From positions 1 through 41,853 of the forward strand of contig JAYTOX010000109.1 in assembly GCA_043747595.1 (NCBI GenBank): a stretch of 41,853 nucleotides of DNA. The letters run 5' to 3'. The position numbers and the translations under genes were made by a program. The number at the start of each line of letters is the position of its first letter. The stretch's first letter is position 1. Origin of the DNA: JADKIH01 sp043747595. GTDB lineage: Bacteria; Bacteroidota; Bacteroidia; AKYH767-A; 2013-40CM-41-45. Below, piece by piece: positions 15,664 to 24,706 of the stretch. The notes beneath the pieces were generated by a model. The model was not told the DNA's origin. It was given only the letters and a program-made list of their open reading frames with translations, and ran no database searches.

Positions 15664-18186
15664 ATGAGACACACGTATCGAATACATGGCATGAGTTGCG
15701 CAGGTTGTGTTACTCATGTTGACGAAGCGCTTCGAAATGTTGAAGGCGTAAGTAATGTTAAAGTTGATCTTCAAAAATCTGAAGCTGTGATTGAAATGAA
15801 ATCACATGTTCCTCTAGAGAAATTACAGGCAGCGTTGAAAAGTAGTGGTGGGAATTATAGTATTTCACTTCCAGGAGAAAGTATGCATGTTCATACTGAC
15901 AAAATGATGCATCCTTCAAATTTTCAAAATACATCAAACGAAAAACCAAAAGGTTCGGGTATTTTTTATTGTCCAATGCATTGCGAAGGCGACAAAACAT
16001 ATAACAAAGCAGGAAATTGTCCTGTTTGCGGAATGGACCTAGTTGAGCAACCTTCATTTAAAAAGGAAGCGCAACAATATACTTGTCCTATGCATCCGGA
16101 AATTATTCGTGATGAGCCGGGCGCTTGTCCAATCTGCGGAATGGATCTTGTTCCTATCAATTTGAATGTAGATGAAGAAGACAAGACGTATAAGAAGCTG
16201 CTGAAAAAATTTAAAGTTGCAGTAATTTTTACCTTGCCTATTTTCATTTTGGAAATTACGGAGATGATACCCCGCAATCCGTTGTTCAACGTAATGAATT
16301 TGAAATATTGGAACTGGGTAGAATTTGTATTAAGTATTCCGGTGGTCTTTTATGCAACGTGGATGTTTTTTCAACGGGCATGGAGGTCTATAGTAAGTTG
16401 GAATCTAAATATGTTTACCCTCATTGGCATTGGTTCAGGAGTGGCGTGGCTATTTAGTGTGGTCGCTATGTTCTTTCCTCAAATATTTCCTGATCAATTT
16501 AAGACAGAACATGGAACAGTGTTTGTCTATTTTGAAGCCGCTACAGTTATTTTAACCTTGGTATTGTTAGGACAACTTTTAGAGGCGCAAGCGCACGGTA
16601 GAACAAACAGCGCCATTAAAGAATTATTAAAACTTGCTCCGAATAATGCAATCAAAATTGTGGATGGCAAAGAACAGATAGTAGCAATTGATTCAATTCA
16701 AAAAGGAGATTTGCTAAGAGTAAAACCGGGCGATAAAATTCCGGTAGATGGAAGTATCAAAGAAGGAGAAGCGATCATTGATGAGTCGATGATTTCCGGT
16801 GAACCTATTCCCGTTGAAAAGAAAATTGGCGAAGCTGTAAGTTCGGGAACAATCAACGGAAACAAATCGTTTGTGATGATTGCAGAAAAAGTAGGTGCAG
16901 AAACATTGCTTGCCAAAATTATTGAAATGGTTAACACCGCGAGCCGATCAAAAGCTCCTATTCAAAAGTTGGCAGATAAAATATCCGGTTATTTTGTTCC
17001 GATTGTTGTAGGCATTTCAATTCTTACTTTTATTATTTGGGCAATCTATGGTCCGGAACCGGCTTATGTCTATGCCTTTGTTAATGCCATAGCTGTTTTA
17101 ATTATTGCTTGTCCTTGTGCGCTTGGGTTAGCAACACCAATGTCGGTAATGGTAGGCGTAGGTAAAGGAGCACAGATGGGAGTGCTAATAAAAAACGCGG
17201 AGTCATTAGAAAAAATGAACCTTATTGATATTGTTATTATCGATAAAACAGGAACAATCACAGAGGGAAAACCATCGGTAGAAAAAGTAATCAGTGCAAG
17301 TTCTGATTTTTCAGAAGAGCAAATAATTGAAAAAATAATTTCATTAAACAGTAGCAGTGAACATCCATTAGCGCAAGCAACAATGCGGTATGGAGAAGAA
17401 AAGAAAATTGCGATTAAGCCTATTTTAAATTTCGAAGCAATAACAGGAAAAGGAGTAATTGGAAATCTTGACGGCACTTCGATTGCATTAGGAAACGAAA
17501 AATTAATGGAGCAAGTGAAAGTGAAAATTGCGCCGGAGTTGGCTCTACAAGTTAAAGCCGAACAAAAATTAGGTAAAACTGTTTCTTATTTATCGCAAGG
17601 GAATTCAGCTATAGGGTTTGTTGTTATTTCGGATAAAGTAAAAGCATCAAGCAAAGAGGCCATTCGTAAATTACAAAATGAAGGATTGAAAGTGATTATG
17701 TTTACAGGCGACAATGAAGACACTGCGAAGGCGGTTAGTGAAACATTGCAGTTGGATGGATACAAAGCGCAGATGTTGCCCGAAGATAAGCTGAATGAAA
17801 TAAAGCGACTTCAAGCCGAAGGAAAGAAAGTGGCTATGGCAGGCGATGGAATAAACGATGCGCCTGCATTGTCGCAAGCAGATATTGGAATTGCAATGGG
17901 CACAGGAACAGATGTAGCCATTGAAAGTGCATCGATTACCTTAGTGAAAGGTGATTTGATGGGTATTGCCAAAGCACGTTGGTTGAGTCATAAAGTGATG
18001 AAAAACATTAAAGAAAATTTGTTCTTCGCGCTCGGTTATAATGTATTGGGAATTCCAATTGCAGCAGGCGTATTGTATCCTTTTTTCGGTCTCTTACTCT
18101 CACCAATGATTGCAGCACTTGCTATGAGTTTTAGTTCAGTATCAGTAATTACGAACGCACTTCGGTTGAGGAGAATAAAAATGTAG
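15664..18186 (+). CDS. copA: Copper-exporting P1B-type ATPase (CopA-like)
   Basis: An 840-residue P1B-1 type ATPase that exports Cu(I) from the cytosol using ATP. Domains in order: an HMA domain (residues 1-70; ligands C12 and C15 in MSCAGC); two heavy-metal-binding YHS-like modules at about 100-130 and 138-166, each with CPMH...CPxCGMDLV; then eight membrane helices. The ion-path motif is C483-P484-C485, the phosphorylation site D527 in DKTGT, the HP motif in SSEHPLA and the hinge GDGINDAP at 727-734. All are intact. The two tandem CPMH/CPxCGM modules are typical of Bacteroidota copper/silver pumps. Silver is an alternative substrate. No CueR or CsoR regulator is adjacent. Confidence 0.93.
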   Translation: MRHTYRIHGMSCAGCVTHVDEALRNVEGVSNVKVDLQKSEAVIEMKSHVPLEKLQAALKSSGGNYSISLPGESMHVHTDKMMHPSNFQNTSNEKPKGSGIFYCPMHCEGDKTYNKAGNCPVCGMDLVEQPSFKKEAQQYTCPMHPEIIRDEPGACPICGMDLVPINLNVDEEDKTYKKLLKKFKVAVIFTLPIFILEITEMIPRNPLFNVMNLKYWNWVEFVLSIPVVFYATWMFFQRAWRSIVSWNLNMFTLIGIGSGVAWLFSVVAMFFPQIFPDQFKTEHGTVFVYFEAATVILTLVLLGQLLEAQAHGRTNSAIKELLKLAPNNAIKIVDGKEQIVAIDSIQKGDLLRVKPGDKIPVDGSIKEGEAIIDESMISGEPIPVEKKIGEAVSSGTINGNKSFVMIAEKVGAETLLAKIIEMVNTASRSKAPIQKLADKISGYFVPIVVGISILTFIIWAIYGPEPAYVYAFVNAIAVLIIACPCALGLATPMSVMVGVGKGAQMGVLIKNAESLEKMNLIDIVIIDKTGTITEGKPSVEKVISASSDFSEEQIIEKIISLNSSSEHPLAQATMRYGEEKKIAIKPILNFEAITGKGVIGNLDGTSIALGNEKLMEQVKVKIAPELALQVKAEQKLGKTVSYLSQGNSAIGFVVISDKVKASSKEAIRKLQNEGLKVIMFTGDNEDTAKAVSETLQLDGYKAQMLPEDKLNEIKRLQAEGKKVAMAGDGINDAPALSQADIGIAMGTGTDVAIESASITLVKGDLMGIAKARWLSHKVMKNIKENLFFALGYNVLGIPIAAGVLYPFFGLLLSPMIAALAMSFSSVSVITNALRLRRIKM

Positions 18187-18292
18187 TGCAAAATGAATAT
18201 GGAATAAGCGCTAACTTTTTTTCTACCTTTAAAATACTATCCACATCCAGAAATGAATATTAATAAAAGACGACTCAATTTTTTTTATTGAC

Positions 18293-18317
18293 ATTTTTAT
18301 TGACTTTGTTTTTCTAT
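18293..18317 (+). repeat. 25-bp repeat shared with 19991-20016
   Basis: The stretch around TATTGACTTTGTTTTTCTAT at 18293-18317 recurs at 19991-20016 with one substitution and one extra T. Similarity stops right after it. The second copy overlaps the TTG start of the 19999 reading frame. It may mark a duplicated 5' end or simply be AT-rich convergence. The rest of 18187-18502 shows nothing else I can assign. Confidence 0.3.
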
Positions 18318-18502
18318 TTTTTCCATGGCTACAAAAATTATTCTGAAATATCGAATGAGAAGTATTCATTTAATAATAAGGTTCATTTACAATTTATGAA
18401 TGCCTGTTGATATTTATTTTTTTAATTTAGGCATTATTGATAAGTCGAAATATAAATGTTAAACGCATCAGCCCTATAGTTTAATTGTAACTTCGAGTCA
18501 AA

Positions 18503-18886
18503 TAAAAAAGGCAAGCAACACTTTTTATGTCAATTCTACTCACATCAAAAATTGCGAGATTTCTAATTAGAAATTTTGTATTGGTTGTTAATTAGCATAA
18601 TCGAAAAGATTTAAAAATGCCATATAACCAGGAAGGACAAATTGGTTCTCGAGACAACATTCACGTCTTTTTAGCAATGCCAAGGTTAGGAATAGATGCC
18701 TAGTAGAATTTTGTCCTTGATCAAGTGGTGCAGGCAACGCCGATCAATCAGATTCAAATGTTACAAAGTCAGAGTGAAAAATAATTGTTAGCATTTGTGT
18801 TGCAAGTCGCCAATTTCAATAGACAAAATTTACGACAAGGTGCAATATTTCTAGTTTTTATTGGATTGGAGATGACTATTTAGGGA
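18503..18886 (+). pseudogene. Decayed paralogue of the GH18 chitinase-like gene
   Basis: Reading one frame from 18503 gives an N-terminal match to the intact GH18 protein at 3963. LFMSILLT aligns with LFISILLT, LVVN*HNRKDLKMPYNQEGQ with LVGYWHNWNDVNAPYIQLDQ, GSRDNIH with DSRYNIV, and AMPRLGIDA**NFVLDQV with AVPQFGTDYKMEFIPDQV. PINQIQMLQS aligns with LINQIQTMQS, and FIGLEMTI*G ends on FDGIDIDFEG. The former start is TAA, four further in-frame stop positions interrupt it, and the catalytic Glu codon is a TAG. One codon and about 27 bases are deleted, both in frame. Homology ends at the catalytic motif, about 35 bases before the next gene. It is clearly dead. Confidence 0.85.
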
Positions 18887-18921
18887 TAAAATTGTTTATC
18901 TTTAAAAAAAATAGAAATAGA

Positions 18922-19974
18922 ATGAACACACATTTTTTAACATTGCGTCTATTCGTTATACTGATTTTATTATTTTTTATAACAAATTCTAAGGCACAAC
19001 AACTATGCACCAAATGTTTCTTTCAGAACAATTCAATTGAAGTAGATACATTTAATCTTATTCATAATGGTAGTTTTGAAAATACTACTTGTGTTCCAGG
19101 TCATAATGAAAGTTTTTGTCATGCGTCCTATTATGATTCTTGTTCAGTAGATAGCTGGACATGCACGGGAGGTGGACTATTTACCTACAGCACAATCGTC
19201 AATAATTCTGAATCAACAATTGTTGATGGTAATTTTGCAGCATATTTCGGAAACTTATGGGCTTATGTATGTTCATCCGTTCAATGGGACACTGCTTGCA
19301 TAACTTTAAGTTCATGTGAATATAGTGGAATCGCTCCAGGGTATCCATTTAGTGAACTAAATTACGGAGGCGATACAGGAGTTTCTTTAGAACAAACTGT
19401 CTATGGCCTTGTTCCGGGTAATACTTATGTTCTTGAATTCTGGGCTGGCGGCGAAACCCACTGGAGTCATCAATTTACTAATGCAGGAATATTTGCAGTA
19501 GATGTCGGATATGGAAAACAATACCTTAGTTGTTTGCCAACTTTTGGGTCTGATACCGGAACAGTATACCTGATAGAATTCATATCCAATTCCTCTTCCC
19601 ATACAATTAAATTCACCAATTGGGGTCACATGTGTAACCAATGTACTGAACTTATAATTGATAATGTTAAGCTCTATCCTGCAGAATACCTTCCTCCAAC
19701 TCTCCCTAATTGTCTAATAGGCGTAGATGATCTCGGTATAAATAATAGAGCGGAAATTTATCCTTCTTTATTTAATAATATTTTGTCCATTAGTGTAAAC
19801 GTACCTGGAAATATTAAATATAATCTTTATGAGGCAAATGGAAAAGTGGTATTGCAAAATAAATTCACCAATTCAACCGAAATTAACACTTCGAAACTTT
19901 CAGCCGGAATTTATTTCATTGAACTATTAAACAATGAAACTTTACTAACAAGAAAAAAATTGATAAAATACTAA
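18922..19974 (+). CDS. Secreted T9SS cargo with a carbohydrate-binding-like beta domain
   Basis: A 350-residue protein starting at ATG 18922; an earlier in-frame TTG at 18892 would break the signal peptide's form. The signal peptide ends NSKAQQ. The body opens with NLIHNGSFEN and closes with ELIIDNVKLYP, the bracketing strands of DUF642/CBM-type jelly-roll domains. Many Cys residues (for example CTKC, CVPG, CHAS and CNQC) suggest disulphides, unusual among the neighbours. A C-terminal T9SS type A domain follows: AEIYPSLFNNILSI, then LYEANGKVVL, then LSAGIYFIEL. It is likely a surface adhesin or glycan binder. It begins where the GH18 remnant ends. Confidence 0.82.
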   Translation: MNTHFLTLRLFVILILLFFITNSKAQQLCTKCFFQNNSIEVDTFNLIHNGSFENTTCVPGHNESFCHASYYDSCSVDSWTCTGGGLFTYSTIVNNSESTIVDGNFAAYFGNLWAYVCSSVQWDTACITLSSCEYSGIAPGYPFSELNYGGDTGVSLEQTVYGLVPGNTYVLEFWAGGETHWSHQFTNAGIFAVDVGYGKQYLSCLPTFGSDTGTVYLIEFISNSSSHTIKFTNWGHMCNQCTELIIDNVKLYPAEYLPPTLPNCLIGVDDLGINNRAEIYPSLFNNILSISVNVPGNIKYNLYEANGKVVLQNKFTNSTEINTSKLSAGIYFIELLNNETLLTRKKLIKY

Positions 19975-20244
19975 TTAACTTATTTCATTAATTTTTTATT
20001 GACTTTATTTTTCTATGTTCACGAAAATCTACCAAAGCCATTACGAGCTACAACAGCATTCATTGAAACACCCATTGCAATAGCTTCAGGAATTTCTCAC
20101 TACTTAAAATTAGGCGTGAATGTTTATGAAACTCGTTGGGCTGTTATTTTAACCAATTTACTATTCTCCATATTTTTTGTTTTGTTGATTAATAAAATTA
20201 ATATTACGCAAAAAAAATCTGAAAGTATTAACCATAATAAGTAA
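19975..20244 (+). CDS. Small two-helix membrane protein, start uncertain
   Basis: The frame opens at 19975, right after the previous gene's TAA, and has no ATG; TTG at 19999 would give 81 residues. It encodes a hydrophobic N-terminal stretch (INFLLTLFFY), the polar segment VHENLPKPLRATTAFIETPIAIASG, then HYLKLGVNVYETRWAVILTN, a second helix (LLFSIFFVLLINK) and a polar tail. The sequence looks like a genuine coding region and not a shadow, and resembles small uncharacterised Bacteroidota membrane proteins. The missing ATG suggests either a TTG start or a gene that has lost its 5' end. Confidence 0.45.
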   Translation, partial: LTYFINFLLTLFFYVHENLPKPLRATTAFIETPIAIASGISHYLKLGVNVYETRWAVILTNLLFSIFFVLLINKINITQKKSESINHNK

Positions 20245-20357
20245 CTTGCTTATAATTTACGCAGGTGCTAAGTATGAATTACTTTTTGTTTTTGACTAAA
20301 GAAAAGGCAAACAAATATTAATTGGAAATTATTTCAATTCTTTTATCAGAATAAGAA

Positions 20358-21287
20358 ATGCTTATGGACGGAACATCGAATCATAAAATGACAGAAAAAA
20401 CAAACGAAGAATTTTTAAATGATAAGGTAAACGAAGAGCCGGAGAACTCTCTCCACGAAAGTTTTCCTGCCAAAGAATCAAATCCTAACAACACAAATCA
20501 AGAAAAAGAAACGATGGAAGTTCAAAAGCACCCACATCATGTAACACACTCGAAAAAATGGGGAGAATATTTGTTGGAATTTTTTATGCTTTTCTTAGCT
20601 GTATTTCTAGGCTTTGTGGCAGAAAATATACGAGAGCATATCGTTGAGAACGACCGAGCAAAAGAATATGCAGTTTCATTGGTGCAAGATTTGCAAAAGG
20701 ATACGGCAGCAATTAACATTCAGATAAAAACAGGTGAAATTTATATTTCAATTACAGACAGTTTATTAAACATTAGCAATTCACTTTTAGAAGGGCGCAA
20801 CGCTGCCAAATTTTCTTTCTATACACGTTTTATGTATTGGACAGCTCCTCTGTCTTGGAACCGAGCCACATTTGAACAAATAAAAAATTCTGGCGGTCTC
20901 AGATATTTTAAAAATTATCTGCTGTTAGAAAAACTAATGAAATACAATGGACTGGTGAATGAAATTGAAGGAGAGTTTAATAATCATCGCACACGAGGCA
21001 ATATGCTATTAAATCAGATCAATGAAATTATAGATCCGAATATTCATCATGAATTATCAAAGCACATGTTACTTGAATTAGATACAATGTCGAATCAAAC
21101 CATCGAGAATTTATTTTCTATTAAAACAGAGTCGTTGGAAAATAAAAGAAAGGAAATAAGAGAGCTGCTGAATATGACCATTGTGCAACAAAGAAATTTG
21201 AGATTCAATAATGATCGTTTGTTGCATACGAAAGAATTGGCAAGCGAGCTTATCGGCGATCTTCAAAAAGAATATGGAGTTGAATAA
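20358..21287 (+). CDS. His-rich membrane protein, paralogue of 1545, with disordered head
   Basis: A 309-residue protein of unknown function. The first 53 or so residues are a polar, disordered head rich in Asn, Glu and Lys that the paralogue at 1545 lacks. Next come a His-containing segment (QKHPHHVTHSKKWGE), one transmembrane helix (about 73-92, EFFMLFLAVFLGFVAEN) and a soluble helical domain with EQIKNSGGLRYFKN. The shared membrane motif, the EN-RE turn and the KNSG-LRYFKN motif show common descent with 1545-2336. The soluble domain has many long helices. No enzymatic motif is visible. It stands alone, 114 bases after the small membrane protein. Confidence 0.78.
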   Translation: MLMDGTSNHKMTEKTNEEFLNDKVNEEPENSLHESFPAKESNPNNTNQEKETMEVQKHPHHVTHSKKWGEYLLEFFMLFLAVFLGFVAENIREHIVENDRAKEYAVSLVQDLQKDTAAINIQIKTGEIYISITDSLLNISNSLLEGRNAAKFSFYTRFMYWTAPLSWNRATFEQIKNSGGLRYFKNYLLLEKLMKYNGLVNEIEGEFNNHRTRGNMLLNQINEIIDPNIHHELSKHMLLELDTMSNQTIENLFSIKTESLENKRKEIRELLNMTIVQQRNLRFNNDRLLHTKELASELIGDLQKEYGVE

Positions 21288-21628
21288 GAGCTAGAGTTGG
21301 ATGAGTTAGATTTAAAGGTATAAAAAAGTGCTTCGGCCGTTGAAGATTATAGAAAGTATTGTATGATCATCAAACAACAAAGCCACTAAAATACTATTTC
21401 CCAACCCGAAACATTACATTTTCATTTTTAAAGTCTAGCAACTCAACAAAACTCTTGATGCTGCGCTAAACCGTGATGAGCATTCTCAACCAATTAAAAT
21501 ATTTTGCAACAATAATCCAACAGAAATGTTTAGTTTAATAAGTTAGGAATTCCCGGATCACAAAAAATAATAAAATTGCGTGAAAATTATCAGTCCTTTT
21601 TCATGATCAAACACTAATAATTTCTATT
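21288..21628. other. Intergenic region upstream of katG
   Basis: No intact gene. A short frame near 21390 reads KILFPNPKHYIFIFK, faintly like the start of a T9SS sorting domain, followed by stops; this could be a remnant or chance. No OxyR-type palindrome was recognised. Confidence 0.3.
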
Positions 21629-21636
21629 TATCTTTG
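21629..21636 (+). promoter_or_regulatory. -7 promoter element for katG
   Basis: TATCTTTG matches TAnnTTTG perfectly, 111 bases upstream of the katG ATG at 21748. No TTG lies at the ideal -33 spacing, which suggests activation by a factor. Confidence 0.5.
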
Positions 21637-21747
21637 TCGCGAAAGAAAGTAAATGGTTTTGCAGTAAAAAACTTTTATGACCACTTTCTTCATCACCAAG
21701 GTTTTAACAAAACCCACCACCAATTAAAAACTAAAAAAATAAATACC

Positions 21748-23922
21748 ATGGATAGTTCAAAAGCAGGGAAATGCCCGGTAGTGCACGGGGCGAATACAGA
21801 AACCAATAATTCTGTAGTAAGTTGGTGGCCCAATTCTCTTAATCTAGATATTTTGCATCAGCAAGACACAAAAACAAATCCACTCGGAGAGAATTTTAAT
21901 TATGCTGAAGAATTCAAAAAGCTAGACCTCGAAGCATTAAAAAGCGATCTGAAAAAACTAATGACCGACAGCCAAGATTGGTGGCCTGCCGACTGGGGTC
22001 ATTACGGTGGACTGATGATTCGCTTGGCTTGGCATAGTGCCGGAACCTACAGAACAGATGATGGTCGTGGTGGAAGTAACACCGGGAATCAGCGTTTTGC
22101 ACCGCTTAACAGCTGGCCGGACAATGTAAATCTAGATAAAGCACGCAGACTACTTTGGCCAATGAAGAAAAAATACGGCAATAAAATTTCATGGGCCGAT
22201 TTATTTATTCTTGCAGGAAATATGGCTTACGAATCGATGGGATTCAAAACATTTGGTTTTGCAGGAGGAAGAGAAGACATCTGGCATCCTGAAAAAGACG
22301 TCTATTGGGGAGCAGAAAAAGAGTGGCTTGGAAAATCGCGTTACTCAGATAGTTCAGATAGCGAATCGCTTGAAAATCCTTTGGCGGCTGTTCAAATGGG
22401 ATTAATTTATGTAAATCCTGAAGGCGTAGATGGAAAACCTGACCCGTTAAAAACAGCTAAAGACGTAAGAACAACGTTCAAACGCATGGCCATGAACGAC
22501 GAAGAAACGGTAGCATTAACTGCCGGCGGACATACCGTTGGCAAATCACATGGCAATGGAGATGCTTCGCGTTTAGGTCAAAGTCCGGAAGGTGCAGAAG
22601 TGGATATGCAAGGTTTTGGATGGGCGAATAATCAAGGAAAAGGCAATGCAGAAGATACAGTTTCGAGCGGCTTAGAAGGTGCTTGGACAACTACACCAAA
22701 TAAATGGAATCATACATATTTCCATTTATTATTGAATCATGAATGGGAAACGAAAAAAAGTCCTGCCGGAGCATCGCAATGGGAGCCGATCAACATCAAA
22801 GAAGAAGACAAGCCGTTTGATGCTCACGTTCCGGGCGTCCGCAGAAATCCGATTATGACAGATGCTGACATGGCCATGAAAATGGATCCGGAATATCGAA
22901 AAATTTCTGATCGTTTTCATAAAGACCCGGCATACTTTGAAGATGTTTTTGCAAGAGCATGGTTCAAATTAACACATCGCGATTTAGGACCTAAGAGTCG
23001 TTACCTGGGTGCCGATGTTCCTTCAGAAGATTTAATTTGGCAAGATCCTATTCCGACAGTTAGTTACTCGCTTACCGATTCTGAAATTGAAGAGATAAAA
23101 ACAAAAATTCTGAATAGTGGTTTGACAAAAACGGAGCTTATAAATACAGCATGGGATAGCGCACGAACATTCCGTAATTCAGATTACAGAGGTGGTGCTA
23201 ATGGTTCTAGAATTCGTCTTGCTCCACAAAAAGATTGGGAAGGCAATGAGCCAAAACGTTTAGCTAAAGTTCTCGATAAATTAACAGAGATTCAATCGGG
23301 CTTGAATAAAAAAATAAGTATGGCCGATCTAATAGTTTTAGGAGGTAGTGCCGCTATTGAGAAATCAATTCAAGAGGCAGGAGTAAAAATGAAAGTACCG
23401 TTTACAGCAGGGCGAGGCGATGCAAGTATGGAAATGACAGACGTTGATTCGTTGGAAGTTTTAGAGCCGATACATGATGGATTTAGAAACTGGCTTAAAA
23501 AAGATTATGCAGTAAAATCAGAAGAGCTTCTTCTTGACAGAACTCAATTAATGGGGCTCACAGCTCCAGAGATGACAGTTTTGATAGGAGGTATGCGTGC
23601 GTTAGGAACAAATTATGGCGGAACAAAACATGGAGTGTTGACGAATAGAGAAGGCGTTTTAAGTAACGACTATTTTGTAAATCTTACCGACATGAATAAT
23701 TCTTGGAAACCGGTATCAGAAAATTTGTATCATGTAATTGATAGAAAGACGGGCCAAACAAAGTGGACGGCAACGAGAGTAGATTTAGTATTTGGTTCAA
23801 ATTCAATTTTGCGTGGATATGCTGAATATTACGCACAAGACGATAACAAAGAAAAGTTTATGGCTGATTTTATAAAAGCTTGGGTGAAAGTAATGAATGC
23901 CGACCGATACGATTTAAATTAA
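21748..23922 (+). CDS. katG: Catalase-peroxidase KatG
   Basis: A 724-residue bifunctional haem enzyme that dismutates hydrogen peroxide and acts as a peroxidase. The start is ATG 21748 (MDSSKAGKCPVVHG), the usual KatG beginning; an upstream TTG frame adds a spurious leader. The N-terminal catalytic half has R92, W95 and H96 in RLAWHSAGTYR and the proximal His262 in TAGGHTVGKSHG. The Trp-Tyr-Met cross-link residues are W95, Y221 (GLIYVNPEG) and M247 (KRMAMND). The degenerate C-terminal half begins near TVSYSLTDSEIEE. All catalytic residues are intact and the length is normal. It acts in the cytosol against oxidative stress and appears monocistronic. Confidence 0.97.
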   Translation: MDSSKAGKCPVVHGANTETNNSVVSWWPNSLNLDILHQQDTKTNPLGENFNYAEEFKKLDLEALKSDLKKLMTDSQDWWPADWGHYGGLMIRLAWHSAGTYRTDDGRGGSNTGNQRFAPLNSWPDNVNLDKARRLLWPMKKKYGNKISWADLFILAGNMAYESMGFKTFGFAGGREDIWHPEKDVYWGAEKEWLGKSRYSDSSDSESLENPLAAVQMGLIYVNPEGVDGKPDPLKTAKDVRTTFKRMAMNDEETVALTAGGHTVGKSHGNGDASRLGQSPEGAEVDMQGFGWANNQGKGNAEDTVSSGLEGAWTTTPNKWNHTYFHLLLNHEWETKKSPAGASQWEPINIKEEDKPFDAHVPGVRRNPIMTDADMAMKMDPEYRKISDRFHKDPAYFEDVFARAWFKLTHRDLGPKSRYLGADVPSEDLIWQDPIPTVSYSLTDSEIEEIKTKILNSGLTKTELINTAWDSARTFRNSDYRGGANGSRIRLAPQKDWEGNEPKRLAKVLDKLTEIQSGLNKKISMADLIVLGGSAAIEKSIQEAGVKMKVPFTAGRGDASMEMTDVDSLEVLEPIHDGFRNWLKKDYAVKSEELLLDRTQLMGLTAPEMTVLIGGMRALGTNYGGTKHGVLTNREGVLSNDYFVNLTDMNNSWKPVSENLYHVIDRKTGQTKWTATRVDLVFGSNSILRGYAEYYAQDDNKEKFMADFIKAWVKVMNADRYDLN

Positions 23923-24060
23923 TAAAAAAGGAAAAAAATAGCCTTTCGGTTAAAAGCTGTTACCCAAGAGTAATGTTAAGAAACATAAAGAAGGTAAGTG
24001 CAAAGAATAAATTTGTTGCATATTGACAATCGAGTGTTTCTAAATATTAATTTTGGGTAG

Positions 24061-24189
24061 CAGCTAACTGAGAGCCAATTTGCCCAAATCAAGAATGAAG
24101 CTTGCATTTCGCTGAATGAAATTAATTTTGAAATTATAGAATTACCGGAGAAGCTGAAAACCGAAAAGAGTAAGCAATATTTTTTTTAA
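24061..24189 (+). pseudogene. Unassigned coding remnant
   Basis: After a TAG at 24058 a 42-codon frame without ATG reads like the C-terminal end of a protein (LTESQFAQIKNEACISLNEI, then FEIIELPEKLKTEKSKQYFF) and stops at TAA 24187-24189. I do not recognise the family. It lies just upstream of the DUF4242 gene. Confidence 0.25.
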
Positions 24190-24200
24190 AAATTGAAGCT

Positions 24201-24473
24201 ATGCCAAAGTACGTAATTGAAAGAGAAATTCCCGGAGCAGGAAAAATGACTGCCGAACAATTAAAAGGAATTTCGCAAACATCTTGTGGCGTGTTAAGTA
24301 AAATGGGTCCGCAAATTCAGTGGGTTCATAGCTATGTAACAACCGACAAAATTTATTGTGTTTACAATGCGCCGAACGAAGAAATGGTTCGTGAGCATGC
24401 AAAGCAAGGAGGATTCCCGGCAAACGTAGTGAGTAAAGTATCGACAATAATAGATCCGACAACTGCCGAATAA
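24201..24473 (+). CDS. DUF4242 (nickel-binding SCO4226-like) protein
   Basis: A 90-residue ferredoxin-like alpha/beta protein of the DUF4242 family. Its Streptomyces member SCO4226 binds nickel. Typical features are the opening PKYVIEREIPGAGKMTAEQL, the central WVHSYVTTDKIYCVYNAPNEE and EHAKQGGFPANVVSKV before a short tail. The conserved Asn/Glu and His around YNAPNEEMVREHAKQGGFP are the family signature. Physiological function is unknown. It appears to stand alone. Confidence 0.85.
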   Translation: MPKYVIEREIPGAGKMTAEQLKGISQTSCGVLSKMGPQIQWVHSYVTTDKIYCVYNAPNEEMVREHAKQGGFPANVVSKVSTIIDPTTAE

Positions 24474-24706
24474 ATTGGTAGGTGAATAGTTTGGGACAAA
24501 TTATTTCTGCAAATTTTATTGCGGAGGTGGTTAACTTATTGTTGTTGTGAAAGGGATAAAAAAAATTGCTTTATTATTAATGGCAGCACGTTTTATTCTT
24601 TTCGAACTGATTACTTGAATAGAATAAGAAAGGGCAAGAATTTATCAACGTCAAAATTAATTTCGAAAAAACAGGACTTTAAATCCTCGTTTTCATACTA
24701 TCAAAA

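Noticed and set aside
20535..20544. CATCATGTAA inside the 20358 gene
   Set aside because: Lies within coding sequence (HHVT), single copy, not followed by a promoter element.
23728..23737. TATCATGTAA inside katG
   Set aside because: Coding sequence, single copy, no partner at 21 bases.
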